Assembly: GCA_003241285.1 (NCBI GenBank)
Contig: QFOT01000029.1
Coordinates: 1 to 17,649, forward strand
Reading direction: 5' to 3'
DNA length: 17,649 bases
Source: Micavibrio aeruginosavorus
GTDB lineage: Bacteria > Pseudomonadota > Alphaproteobacteria > Micavibrionales > Micavibrionaceae
A program made the translations under genes and the position numbers. Positions within the stretch are counted from its first letter, which is position 1. Every line of letters starts with the position of its first letter. Positions 6,458 to 13,825 of the stretch are shown here, piece by piece. Under the pieces are notes generated by a model, which saw only the letters and a program-made list of their open reading frames with translations, was not told the DNA's origin and made no database searches.

Positions 6458-7449
6458 AGAAACGTGCCGTAGTTTACTTGGCTTTGTTACTGGCCTCATG
6501 TGCTCCATCCAAAAATCTTGCTCCTGTATATACGTATGGCGTGGCGTCGGGTGTCGGTAGCCTCGGCGTTCACGTCGTCCAGCCAACCGATACGGTTTGG
6601 AAAATATCGCAGAAATATAATCTCGATCTACGGGGCATTATCGAGGCCAACCATTTATCGCCGCCATACGCTTTGGCAACAGGTTCACGTTTAAGCCTTC
6701 CGGCTCCCAGAACTTATCGGGCGCGGAGCACGGATAGTCTTTATAATGTTTCACGCCTTTTTAATACGACGCAGACAGAGCTTGCATCGCTCAATAAGCT
6801 TTCGCCGCCGTATAAATTACAGCAGGGCCAACTGCTAAAAATCCCTAGCAGCTATGATGCGCCTGACGATATCTCAATGCCGGTTGATACTGTTACATCC
6901 GCACCGGTCATTCCGGCAAAAATAGAATCTGTGTCGTTGCCATCTACTCTGCCGCCGACGGTCGCGCCGTCTGAAGCAATGCCCCCGCAACCTATGAACA
7001 CAGCGACGTTGCAAGCTCCTGCAGCTTCGAGAGCGCAAACAGTCAGCGCAGTAAAAGATTTACCGGTTCCGCCAAGGGCTGGAAAATTCCTGCAGCCGGT
7101 CAATGGCAGGGTTATTTCCAATTTCGGCGACAAGGCTGACGGGCAGCATAATGACGGTATCAATATTGCCGCCGTTAAAGGCGTTTCGGTCAGTGCAGCC
7201 GAAAACGGAAAGGTCGTTTATGTCGGGGATGAGATCAAAGGCTACGGCAATATGATCCTGCTTCGCCATAAAGATCAATATATGACGGCTTATGCTCACC
7301 TAGGAAAATCTTTGGTCAAAAAGGGCGATGTCGTTCAAAGAGGGCAGGCCATCGGCACGGTCGGGTCCACGGGATTTGTAGATAAGCCGCAGCTTCATTT
7401 TGAAATTCGCAAGGGCAAAAAAGCAATCAACCCTGCCGGCTTAATCTAG
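6454..7449 (+). CDS. nlpD: NlpD-type lipoprotein with two LysM repeats and a degenerate LytM/M23 domain
   Basis: A predicted outer-membrane lipoprotein that binds peptidoglycan and probably activates a cell-division amidase. GTG 6454 overlaps the pcm stop (GTGA). A signal peptide ends in lipobox LLASC (Cys16). LysM repeats are at about 40-83 and 87-131, and both contain LSPPY plus a later G..L..P, which points to duplication. A proline/alanine-rich linker (132-208) precedes a LytM domain (215-331). In that domain the usual zinc ligands are altered: the HxxxD site reads NDGIN (233-237), and the HxH motif reads QLH (313-315), with His282 in AYAHL kept. The same kind of loss marks E. coli NlpD and EnvC, which regulate amidases without cutting peptidoglycan, so I infer a non-catalytic activator. 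The LppB name would also fit. Confidence 0.9.
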   Translation: MKKRAVVYLALLLASCAPSKNLAPVYTYGVASGVGSLGVHVVQPTDTVWKISQKYNLDLRGIIEANHLSPPYALATGSRLSLPAPRTYRARSTDSLYNVSRLFNTTQTELASLNKLSPPYKLQQGQLLKIPSSYDAPDDISMPVDTVTSAPVIPAKIESVSLPSTLPPTVAPSEAMPPQPMNTATLQAPAASRAQTVSAVKDLPVPPRAGKFLQPVNGRVISNFGDKADGQHNDGINIAAVKGVSVSAAENGKVVYVGDEIKGYGNMILLRHKDQYMTAYAHLGKSLVKKGDVVQRGQAIGTVGSTGFVDKPQLHFEIRKGKKAINPAGLI

Positions 7450-7453
7450 AAGG

Positions 7454-8278
7454 CTAGAAATTTCCTCGTTGTTCCAGTTCTCGGTCTTTGCGCTGCACAT
7501 CGAATTTCATTCTCATATTCTCTTTGGTTAGAGTATAGAAATAATCATAATAGGATTTATCGTCGATAAGATAACGACCTTCATTATCAATAGTCGATAT
7601 CCTGACGCCGCTCGGCCCGATGGTTGCGAATTTTCCCGGCGCTTCCGGATAGTTGAGTATCAGGATAAAATTACCTTTCAGTTCAAAGGAATTCAGATAC
7701 ATGGACTGTTCGGTATGTATGATAGGAAGTTTCCGCATGAATGAATCGTAAAGATTTACATTTTCCTGTTTGTCGATCAACCATGATGGATTAGGCAGGT
7801 TTTGGTTAATCCAGTAACGCGCGACAATGCCTTTGGAATCTGTCGGATAAATTTCTCCGGGAAATTTCTCAAAGCTTGATTGATTGGTGACTTCTTCCTT
7901 TAGAAGCTTATAAAAAAGTTTCGCATCTTCATAGTATTTATGGCGGGCCAGAATGGTTGAAATGAGGATTCCGTTCTTTGAAAGATAATAATCCTTTCCA
8001 GTAAGTCCGTTTGGATCTTTGATGCTGAGGACAAGCAACTCATCGGGCTTATTTAAGAAAGGACTTATAGTTTCTTTGTCGCCTTTTTTCATAGTTTCAG
8101 TGAGGTACTGGAAGCGGCGCCATTCATCGGACTCGCCCATGCGCCATTTATATACTTCTGTAAAACCCTCTTGTGCTGTTGCATCGGCTCTGTAAAGCCG
8201 AACGGCAATCTCGGCCTCTGCATTCGTTGCAGATAAGGCTAAAAACAATATTACAGTGGCAGTAAGGATCAATCTCAT
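7454..8278 (-). CDS. Hypothetical secreted protein, family not recognised
   Basis: I do not recognise this 274-residue protein. It starts with a clear Sec signal peptide (hydrophobic core about 4-17, likely cleavage after ATNAEA, near residue 22). The mature part shows no cysteine, no further membrane helix and no repeat. It is rich in Lys, Tyr, Asp and Glu, with segments such as EVYKWRMGESDEWRRFQYLTE and YYDYFYTLTKENMRMKFDVQR. It looks like an independent globular periplasmic or exported protein. It is antisense to its neighbours, its stop is four bases from the nlpD stop, and it lies between nlpD and yajC. The bases before ATG 8278 (TTAGGG directly adjacent) give no well-spaced ribosome site, so the start may be leaderless or slightly different. 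Confidence 0.75.
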   Translation of the reverse strand: MRLILTATVILFLALSATNAEAEIAVRLYRADATAQEGFTEVYKWRMGESDEWRRFQYLTETMKKGDKETISPFLNKPDELLVLSIKDPNGLTGKDYYLSKNGILISTILARHKYYEDAKLFYKLLKEEVTNQSSFEKFPGEIYPTDSKGIVARYWINQNLPNPSWLIDKQENVNLYDSFMRKLPIIHTEQSMYLNSFELKGNFILILNYPEAPGKFATIGPSGVRISTIDNEGRYLIDDKSYYDYFYTLTKENMRMKFDVQRKDRELEQRGNF

Positions 8279-8343
8279 CCCTAATATATAAGCATAGATT
8301 TCATTTCCGATAAATAGACCCAGTTTTCATAGGATAAATAATA

Positions 8344-8369
8344 AAGGGCGAGCTCTCTCCCTTGTTTTT
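8344..8369 (+). promoter_or_regulatory. Short hairpin with T-run upstream of yajC
   Basis: AAGGG (8344-8348) pairs with CCCTT (8359-8363) around a 10-base loop, with TTGTTTTT following. It resembles a weak terminator on the plus strand, although no plus-strand gene ends nearby. It could insulate the sec operon from antisense or leader transcription, or be fortuitous. Confidence 0.25.
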
Positions 8370-8391
8370 AAGAGATAAGAGAGGATATATA
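8363..8391 (+). promoter_or_regulatory. Promoter of yajC-secD-secF operon
   Basis: TTGTTT (8363-8368) and TATATA (8386-8391) are separated by exactly 17 bases, a good sigma-70 type arrangement. The start site would fall near 8398, about 28 bases before the yajC ATG. The yajC ribosome site AAGGGA (8412-8417) lies eight bases before the ATG. Confidence 0.55.
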
Positions 8392-8425
8392 GTCCCATCT
8401 CAACATCACTTAAGGGATCGACCTA

Positions 8426-8812
8426 ATGTTTATTAAATCTGCTTTTGCAGCGTCGGAAACGGCAACTGAGGCAACAACAGCGGCTGTTCCTGCTGCAGCG
8501 GCTACTCCCGGCGCAGCCTTTCCTCAAACGATCATGTTTACGGTCGTTCTGGTCATCCTGTTTTATTTCCTTTTGATCCGTCCACAGCAGAAGCGGTACA
8601 AGGAGCATTCCGATATGCTGGGTAAGCTTGGCGTTGGGGATACGGTTGTCACCCAAGGCGGTGCCATCGGCAAGATCGACTCCATGTCATCGGAAAAAGA
8701 AGTCATCGTTGATTTTGGCAATAATATAAAGATGACAGTGCTTCGTTCTTCCGTCATGGGAAAATATGAAACTGAATCTAAAAAGACAGATAAGAAAACA
8801 GATAAAAAATGA
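8426..8812 (+). CDS. yajC: Preprotein translocase subunit YajC
   Basis: Small inner-membrane partner of SecDF in the Sec holotranslocon. The 128-residue product has an Ala/Thr-rich N-terminus (about 8-33), one transmembrane helix at about 34-50 ending in FLLIRPQQKRYKEH (the family signature), and a cytoplasmic domain with LGVGDTVVTQGGAIGKI and EVIVDFGNNIKMTVLRSSV. The tail is lysine-rich (KKTDKKTDKK). The alanine-rich N-terminal stretch is longer than in many YajC proteins. ATG 8426 has a good AAGGGA site, and the stop overlaps the secD start as ATGA, indicating coupled translation. Confidence 0.95.
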   Translation: MFIKSAFAASETATEATTAAVPAAAATPGAAFPQTIMFTVVLVILFYFLLIRPQQKRYKEHSDMLGKLGVGDTVVTQGGAIGKIDSMSSEKEVIVDFGNNIKMTVLRSSVMGKYETESKKTDKKTDKK

Positions 8813-10356
8813 TTCATATCGCCCGCTGGAAAATGGTGCTGATCGTTCTGGTCAGCATTCTGTCCATTCTATACACCGTACCAAGTTTTCTTGATCAAAA
8901 AACCAAAGACTGGCTTGCCGCCAATGCGCCGGCCTGGGTGCCTTCGCGCTCGGTTAGTCTTGGGCTTGATCTGCGGGGCGGATCGCATCTTCTGCTTGAG
9001 GCCGATATAGACAGCGTTATCAAACAAAAGACCGAAGACGCAGCGACGGCCCTGCGGACAGAACTACGCAAGCAGAAAATTGAATTCAGTAATGTTTCGA
9101 CCATTCAGAACGGTATCAAGCTTGAGCTGAAGCCACAGGCTGACATGATTGCAGCAGAAAAGGAACTGCGCCGCATCGATGACACTTTCGTTGTATCCAG
9201 AGATGGCTCCGTATTACAGGCGGTCTATGACGAGCGCGCCCTGAAAACTATCCGTACGCAAACGCTGGCGCAATCGATTGAAATCGTCGAGCGCCGCGTT
9301 AATGAAACAGGAACCCGCGAGCCGATTATCCAGCGTCAGGGCGACACACGTATTCTTGTGCAGTTGCCGGGAGTTGAAAATCCGGAGCGGATCAAGGAAT
9401 TGATGGGCCGCACCGCGAAGCTGACTTTCCATCTGGTCGATCTCGACGGCAGCGGTGTCGATGCGCGTCTTTTACCGATGCATGACGAGCCAGCCCAAAA
9501 AATATCCATCAAGCGCCGTGTGATTATGAGTGGGGATATGCTGGTGCAGGCACAGCCGAGCTTTCAGGAAGGTGCGCCTGTTGTCAGTTTCAAATTGAAC
9601 GCTATTGGCTCCCGTCGTTTTTGTGATGTCACAACCCAGAACGTGAACAAGCCATTTGCTGTTGTGCTCGATGGTGAAGTGATCACCGCGCCAAATATTA
9701 ATTCTGCCATCTGCGGTGGTCAGGCTATTATTTCCGGCAGTTTCTCAGTTCAGGAAGCCAGCGATCTGGCGCTTCTTTTGAGAGCAGGCGCTTTGCCGAC
9801 GACGCTGACGGTCGTAGAAGAGCGTTCTGTCGGTCCGACACTGGGGTCTGACTCAGTAAATGCAGGTGCCTTCGCGAGTCTTGTCGCTTTCGGGCTGGTC
9901 GTCGCCTTGATGCTGGTCTGTTACGGATTATTCGGTCTTTTCGCATCTGTTGCGCTTGTGATTAACCTATGTCTGACATTCACAGTCATGACAATGATCG
10001 GCGCGACGCTTACCTTGCCTGGTATCGCGGGGCTTGTGCTGACGATCGGTCAGGCCGTTGATGCCAATGTGCTTATTTTTGAACGCATGAAAGAAGAAAT
10101 CAGGGCAGGGCGTTCGGTTATGTCGGCTATTGATACAGGTTACCAGAAAGCAATGTCGTCGATTATAGATTCAAACCTGACCGCGCTTATTTCCGGGGCT
10201 ATTCTGTATGCAGTGGGAACCGGGCCGATTAAAGGTTTTGCCGTGACGCTGACGATCGGTATTCTGACCTCTCTTTTCTCTGCGATCATGCTGACCCGCA
10301 TGATGCTGTTAATCTGGCTGAAGAAAACCAAAGCCAAAACAATCCCGATTATGTGA
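8809..10356 (+). CDS. secD: Protein translocase subunit SecD
   Basis: Inner-membrane RND-family subunit that uses the proton motive force to help pull secreted proteins through SecYEG. The 515-residue product shows the first membrane helix (about 9-24), LGLDLRGGSHLLLE (51-64), a large periplasmic P1 region with ERRVNETGTREPIIQRQG, and a C-terminal bundle of membrane helices from about residue 345 on. That bundle carries SVGPTLGSDSV and GQAVDANVLIFERMKEE, the conserved charged helix of the proton pathway. Length is normal for alphaproteobacteria. The start overlaps the yajC stop by four bases, and secF follows after ten bases. Confidence 0.97.
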   Translation: MIHIARWKMVLIVLVSILSILYTVPSFLDQKTKDWLAANAPAWVPSRSVSLGLDLRGGSHLLLEADIDSVIKQKTEDAATALRTELRKQKIEFSNVSTIQNGIKLELKPQADMIAAEKELRRIDDTFVVSRDGSVLQAVYDERALKTIRTQTLAQSIEIVERRVNETGTREPIIQRQGDTRILVQLPGVENPERIKELMGRTAKLTFHLVDLDGSGVDARLLPMHDEPAQKISIKRRVIMSGDMLVQAQPSFQEGAPVVSFKLNAIGSRRFCDVTTQNVNKPFAVVLDGEVITAPNINSAICGGQAIISGSFSVQEASDLALLLRAGALPTTLTVVEERSVGPTLGSDSVNAGAFASLVAFGLVVALMLVCYGLFGLFASVALVINLCLTFTVMTMIGATLTLPGIAGLVLTIGQAVDANVLIFERMKEEIRAGRSVMSAIDTGYQKAMSSIIDSNLTALISGAILYAVGTGPIKGFAVTLTIGILTSLFSAIMLTRMMLLIWLKKTKAKTIPIM

Positions 10357-10366
10357 GTACGAAAAG

Positions 10367-11308
10367 ATGAGAATTTTTAAATTCGCGGAAAGCGCAAACT
10401 TTAACTTCGTTGGGCAACGTTACGTCGCATTCCTGGTGACGATCGTTATGATTATCGGCTCACTGGCTTTATTTGCAGTAAAAGGCCTGAATTACGGGAT
10501 TGATTTTACGGGTGGCGTCATGATGGAAGTCCGCGTGCTGGAAACGCCTGATCTTGCAAAAATGCGCGGTGAACTGGATAATCTGGATCTGGGGCAAATT
10601 TCCATTCAAGAGTTTGGCCAGACGACAGATTTGATGATCCGTATCCCGGAACAAAAAGGTGGCAATATTGCACAGCAGGCAGCGCTCACTAAAGTACAGG
10701 ACACGATCAACGCTGAGTTTCCTGATCAGAAAGTTGATTACCGCCGCACTGAATTCGTCGGCCCACAGGTGGGTGACGAACTGAAGGCGCGCGGTGCATG
10801 GGCATTCGGCCTGACTATCCTGGCTATTTTGGGCTATGTATGGTGGCGTTTTGAATGGCAATACGGCGTATCGTCGATCATCTGTCTTATTCATGATACG
10901 TTAGCCGTTGTCGGTCTTTTTTCTTTCCTTGGCCTGCAGTTTGATTTAACGGCGCTCGCCGCGGTATTGATGGTGGCGGGTTATTCGACAAATGACACGG
11001 TCATCGTCTTTGACCGGATTCGTGAAAACCGCCGTAAGTTCAAGAAAATGAGTATGAAGGATTTGATCAATCTTTCGGTCAATCAAACATTGTCACGTAC
11101 TCTCATGACATCATTAACGACCATTCTAGCTCTCGTCGCGTTGCTTTTTGGCGGTGCCGTTATCCGCGATTTTGTAATTGCCATGCTGTTCGGTGTTGTT
11201 GTTGGCACTTATTCGTCGATTTATGTATCTGGAGCGGCTCTTCTTTACATGCCTTTTTCTGATGATAAAAAACGCCATGATGGCGACGATGAAGTCGTTC
11301 CAGCCTGA
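10367..11308 (+). CDS. secF: Protein translocase subunit SecF
   Basis: Partner of SecD in the proton-driven export motor. The 313-residue product has an N-terminal helix (about 19-38), NYGIDFTGGVMMEVRV (42-57), the periplasmic domain ending at VGPQVGDELKARGAW, then five membrane helices. These include the conserved GYSTNDTVIVFDRIRENRRK with its functional Asp and Arg residues. The ribosome site is weak (GAAAAG), suggesting reinitiation from secD. Its TGA overlaps the ATG of the next gene (TGATG). Confidence 0.97.
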   Translation: MRIFKFAESANFNFVGQRYVAFLVTIVMIIGSLALFAVKGLNYGIDFTGGVMMEVRVLETPDLAKMRGELDNLDLGQISIQEFGQTTDLMIRIPEQKGGNIAQQAALTKVQDTINAEFPDQKVDYRRTEFVGPQVGDELKARGAWAFGLTILAILGYVWWRFEWQYGVSSIICLIHDTLAVVGLFSFLGLQFDLTALAAVLMVAGYSTNDTVIVFDRIRENRRKFKKMSMKDLINLSVNQTLSRTLMTSLTTILALVALLFGGAVIRDFVIAMLFGVVVGTYSSIYVSGAALLYMPFSDDKKRHDGDDEVVPA

Positions 11309-11676
11309 TGACTGATGTAACGCCACTTTTAAAAGCCGGGCAGAAAATTATCCAGAGCTACGCTTCGGGTAAATTCAAGATCAGTGGTGTCTATTATGAA
11401 CATCCGGTCATTATCACAGCGCTCGATGTTCAGGACTGGAACGGTGCTTCTTTGGAAAACCTATCGCCTGACACGTTTTTAAATCTCAAAGATGAAATCG
11501 ATGTGTTGATTATAGGCTCCGGCAAAACAGGGGCTTTACTAATGCCGCAAAAACGCATTGAGTTTAAAGAGGCAGGTTTCTCGGTGGAAATCATGGATAC
11601 GGGCGCTGCATGCCGTACCTTCAATGTCCTGACAGCAGAAGGCCGCCGGGTTGCGGCGGCCTTGCTTCCGGTTTGA
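11308..11676 (+). CDS. Mth938-domain protein (NDUFAF3 homologue)
   Basis: A 122-residue protein of the Mth938/DUF498 family. The human member NDUFAF3 is an assembly factor of respiratory complex I, and the bacterial role is not settled. Family segments are FKISGVYYEHPVIITALDV (about 23-41), the central strand VLIIGSGKTGALLMPQ (67-82) and the end MDTGAACRTFNVLTAEGRRV (96-115). No catalytic residues are evident. The ATG overlaps the secF stop, so it is the last gene of the sec operon. Its linkage to secDF is a recurrent alphaproteobacterial arrangement known from work on NDUFAF3, which suggests coupling to membrane-protein insertion or complex I assembly. Its final codons form a strong hairpin in the DNA. 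Confidence 0.88.
   Translation: MTDVTPLLKAGQKIIQSYASGKFKISGVYYEHPVIITALDVQDWNGASLENLSPDTFLNLKDEIDVLIIGSGKTGALLMPQKRIEFKEAGFSVEIMDTGAACRTFNVLTAEGRRVAAALLPV
11639..11663. terminator. Strong GC hairpin between convergent Mth938 gene and sodB
   Basis: AAGGCCGCC (11639-11647) pairs perfectly with GGCGGCCTT (11655-11663) over a 7-base loop. It sits inside the last codons of the Mth938 gene (encoding GRRVAAAL) and 27 bases beyond the sodB stop on the other strand. No good T-run follows on either strand, so it may act as a bidirectional 3' barrier or stabiliser rather than a classical intrinsic terminator. Confidence 0.5.
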
Positions 11677-11689
11677 CGGCTTTAATAAG

Positions 11690-12310
11690 CTAGGCCGCGA
11701 TTTTTAGCGGGCCTTTGTCGAATAATTCCGCGACATATTCCCAATTGATCATGTTATCGACGAAAGCTTCCAGATATTTAGGGCGCGCATTACGGTAGTC
11801 GATATAATAAGAATGTTCCCACACATCCACACCGAGCACAGGGGTTTTGCCTTGAACTAGTGGATTTTCGCCGTTCGGTGTTTTGACGATTTCTAACTTG
11901 CCATTGGCATCTAATGCCAGCCATGCCCAGCCGGAGCCGAACTGGCCTACGCCCGCAGCGACGAAATCAGTTTTGAATTTATCGTAACCGCCGAGATCTG
12001 ATTGAATTTTTGCTTCGACGCTGCCAGGGATTTTCTTGCCGCCGCCATCTTTTTTCATCCAGTTCCAAAAATGGACATGGTTGTAATGCTGGCCGAGGTT
12101 GTTGAAGAGTGGCTGGTTCTTTTGATTATATGCTGCCACCATTGCCTCTTCCAGGGATTTGCCTTCAAGCCCTGTACCGTTGATCAGTTCATTGGCTTTA
12201 TCGACATAGGCCTTATGATGCTTATCATGGTGGAATTCCAAAGTTTCTTTGGACATGTAAGGCTGCAAAGCGTCATACGCGTAAGGCAGTTCGGGAAGGG
12301 TAAAAGCCAT
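11690..12310 (-). CDS. sodB: Superoxide dismutase, iron type
   Basis: Converts superoxide to oxygen and hydrogen peroxide in the cytosol; no signal peptide is present. The 206-residue product has the metal ligands His27 (EFHHDKHH), His78 (NHVHFWNW), and Asp162 and His166 (DVWEHSYYIDYRN). The second-shell Gln74 in NLGQHYNH, together with Gly at the position where manganese enzymes usually carry Gln (TPNGENPL), favours iron. The start is supported by AGGAG about eight bases upstream. It converges with the Mth938 gene and lies 54 bases after the carboxypeptidase gene on the same strand, with no terminator visible between them. Confidence 0.95.
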   Translation of the reverse strand: MAFTLPELPYAYDALQPYMSKETLEFHHDKHHKAYVDKANELINGTGLEGKSLEEAMVAAYNQKNQPLFNNLGQHYNHVHFWNWMKKDGGGKKIPGSVEAKIQSDLGGYDKFKTDFVAAGVGQFGSGWAWLALDANGKLEIVKTPNGENPLVQGKTPVLGVDVWEHSYYIDYRNARPKYLEAFVDNMINWEYVAELFDKGPLKIAA

Positions 12311-12364
12311 AATAAATTCTCCTATTGTTATATGGAGACTAACCTATAAGTTTTGCCCGATTAA

Positions 12365-13732
12365 TCAATATGGATTTCGCGAGAGTAGCGGCGATCCGCC
12401 TATTGGGAGCCAGTTAGGGGGCTCATGCAAATTGACGGATGGCTGATTGGCTTTGACAAAACCTTGCTTCAGCTTTCCTTTGTTTAGAAAATGATCGCCG
12501 GTAAGCCCGATAGCAGCAAGTCCCGGAATGATAAAGAGGCCAAGCAGCATTGAGGTAGGAATGCCTGAATCCACAGGAGCTGGAGCGCTACTAATCGAAG
12601 CCTCCTGAGGCGCGATTTCGGTTTTGACTGTTTCGATAACTTGAACAGGCAGTTGTTCGACGAAAGGTTTGATTTCTCCACTCTTGATAGCAGCTCTGAT
12701 TTCTATTTTTGTTTTATTGATATCTGCATCGCGTGTCCTATAATTTGGATATCCGGCATAAGCAAAAGCAAAAGGCATATTTTCTATTGTGATAACGCCA
12801 CCACCTGCCGTGCCGCCAGTACAGGTTCTTCCGGATTTAAGGAAGTTCAAGCCTTCAATGGTATTATTTTGAATAGCCGGAATCTTGCTTGTGACCGTAA
12901 ATTTTTTCTCTTTACCATCTTTACCGATAGCGTAAACCGTTTCCTGCCTGTCGCCATAAGATCGGAACTCATTCGGGAATTCCTTGTAAGCATGCGCAAT
13001 GAGTTGTGCCATGCCAAGCGGTGCCTGTTTATGCTTACCGACAACGCCTTTTTCATTATACCCTGTCGCGCTTTCAAAATGGTTCAAGCGCATATCCATA
13101 CCGATGTCTCGTGCAGTGGAATTTTCTAAATCATAAAATGCTTCACGACTGCCAGATAAAAGAATGCCGAGCGTATTCGGTGCGTCATTGGATGACCGTT
13201 TGGCAAGATATTGCAATAAAACATCCGGTGTTGCCGCCGTGATTTTGCCCGGCATTTCATCAGCGCCGTTTGTACTGCCGAAGACACTTGTATATCGAAA
13301 GCGAGAAACTTTTATAGGCTTGTCTTTTTCGATCTTTCCGTCACGCAAAGCTCTTAATGTTAAATACATCGGCATTATCTTGGTAACGGAAGAGAAAAAA
13401 GCTGGCGTATTTGCGGTCGCTGAACTGCCAACAATCTCGCCCGTCTGCATATTGATGAAGGCTTTCACAGGCTTCCATAATTTCTTTTGATCGGCGGTGC
13501 AATCGCTAGTTTTTACTGGCGCAGCTGTCGGTTCAGTTGCTTCTTTATGAAATTTTGCAGCAGATGTCTTAGGTTTCGTTTTATCTTTTTTTGATTTTTC
13601 GGTCTTTGCTTTTGGAGCAGGTGCTTTCTGTGCGGCATTGGTTTTTGACTTAGCATCGGCCTCGGAATCAATCGCGGTCAGGCCGAGGCTCAAGGCGAGG
13701 GGAAGCGCTAATTGGGCAAAATTAATCTTCAT
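12365..13732 (-). CDS. D-alanyl-D-alanine carboxypeptidase, PBP5/S11 family
   Basis: A periplasmic serine peptidase that trims the terminal D-Ala of peptidoglycan pentapeptides. The 455-residue product has a signal peptide (about 1-27), a low-complexity Lys/Ala/Pro/Thr linker (about 28-75) and the penicillin-binding fold. The active-site motifs are SVTK (Ser115-Lys118, the SxxK), SSN (180-182, the SxN) and KSG (299-301, the KTG equivalent) followed by RTCTGGTAGGG. A hydrophobic segment near 392-411 (MLLGLFIIPGLAAIGLTG) replaces the usual amphipathic C-terminal anchor and is followed by about 45 polar residues. It therefore looks membrane-anchored at its C-terminus. Cys78 and Cys304 might form a disulfide. 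ATG 13732 lacks a strong ribosome site. Confidence 0.88.
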   Translation of the reverse strand: MKINFAQLALPLALSLGLTAIDSEADAKSKTNAAQKAPAPKAKTEKSKKDKTKPKTSAAKFHKEATEPTAAPVKTSDCTADQKKLWKPVKAFINMQTGEIVGSSATANTPAFFSSVTKIMPMYLTLRALRDGKIEKDKPIKVSRFRYTSVFGSTNGADEMPGKITAATPDVLLQYLAKRSSNDAPNTLGILLSGSREAFYDLENSTARDIGMDMRLNHFESATGYNEKGVVGKHKQAPLGMAQLIAHAYKEFPNEFRSYGDRQETVYAIGKDGKEKKFTVTSKIPAIQNNTIEGLNFLKSGRTCTGGTAGGGVITIENMPFAFAYAGYPNYRTRDADINKTKIEIRAAIKSGEIKPFVEQLPVQVIETVKTEIAPQEASISSAPAPVDSGIPTSMLLGLFIIPGLAAIGLTGDHFLNKGKLKQGFVKANQPSVNLHEPPNWLPIGGSPLLSRNPY

Positions 13733-13748
13733 GGCGTAATTATTATGA

Positions 13749-13816
13749 AAATATTAATCATTTGTCAAGAAATATGTAAATATTAACAATTGCAAGCTTA
13801 GTCTATTTAGTCTAAT
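13749..13816. promoter_or_regulatory. Direct repeats in the divergent carboxypeptidase / phytoene-synthase-family promoter region
   Basis: An AT-rich intergenic stretch carries two imperfect copies of AAATATTAA..ATTTG.CAAG-like sequence (13749-13769 and 13778-13796, 29 bases apart). A tandem pair of TTAGTCTA follows (13798-13805 and 13807-13814). TTGTCA at 13762 and TCTAAT at 13811 are candidate promoter elements. No ribosome site precedes ATG 13826, so that mRNA may be leaderless. Confidence 0.35.
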
Positions 13817-13825
13817 CCATCTTTT

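Noticed and set aside
10469..10894. Minus-strand open frame of 141 codons inside secF
   Set aside because: secF is complete and motif-rich on the other strand. The antisense product has no recognisable domain.
7454..11676. A new multi-gene system made of the secreted protein plus the sec operon
   Set aside because: The sec genes and the Mth938 gene form a known housekeeping cluster. The secreted protein is antisense to them with its own start, and nothing links it functionally.
12641..13129. Plus-strand open frame of 162 codons
   Set aside because: It is antisense to the carboxypeptidase, which has all three penicillin-binding motifs, so it is a shadow frame.
13749..13814. Possible attachment site or integron-like element
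   Set aside because: The repeats are short, imperfect and AT-rich, and there is no integrase gene or tRNA nearby. An operator or promoter role is simpler.
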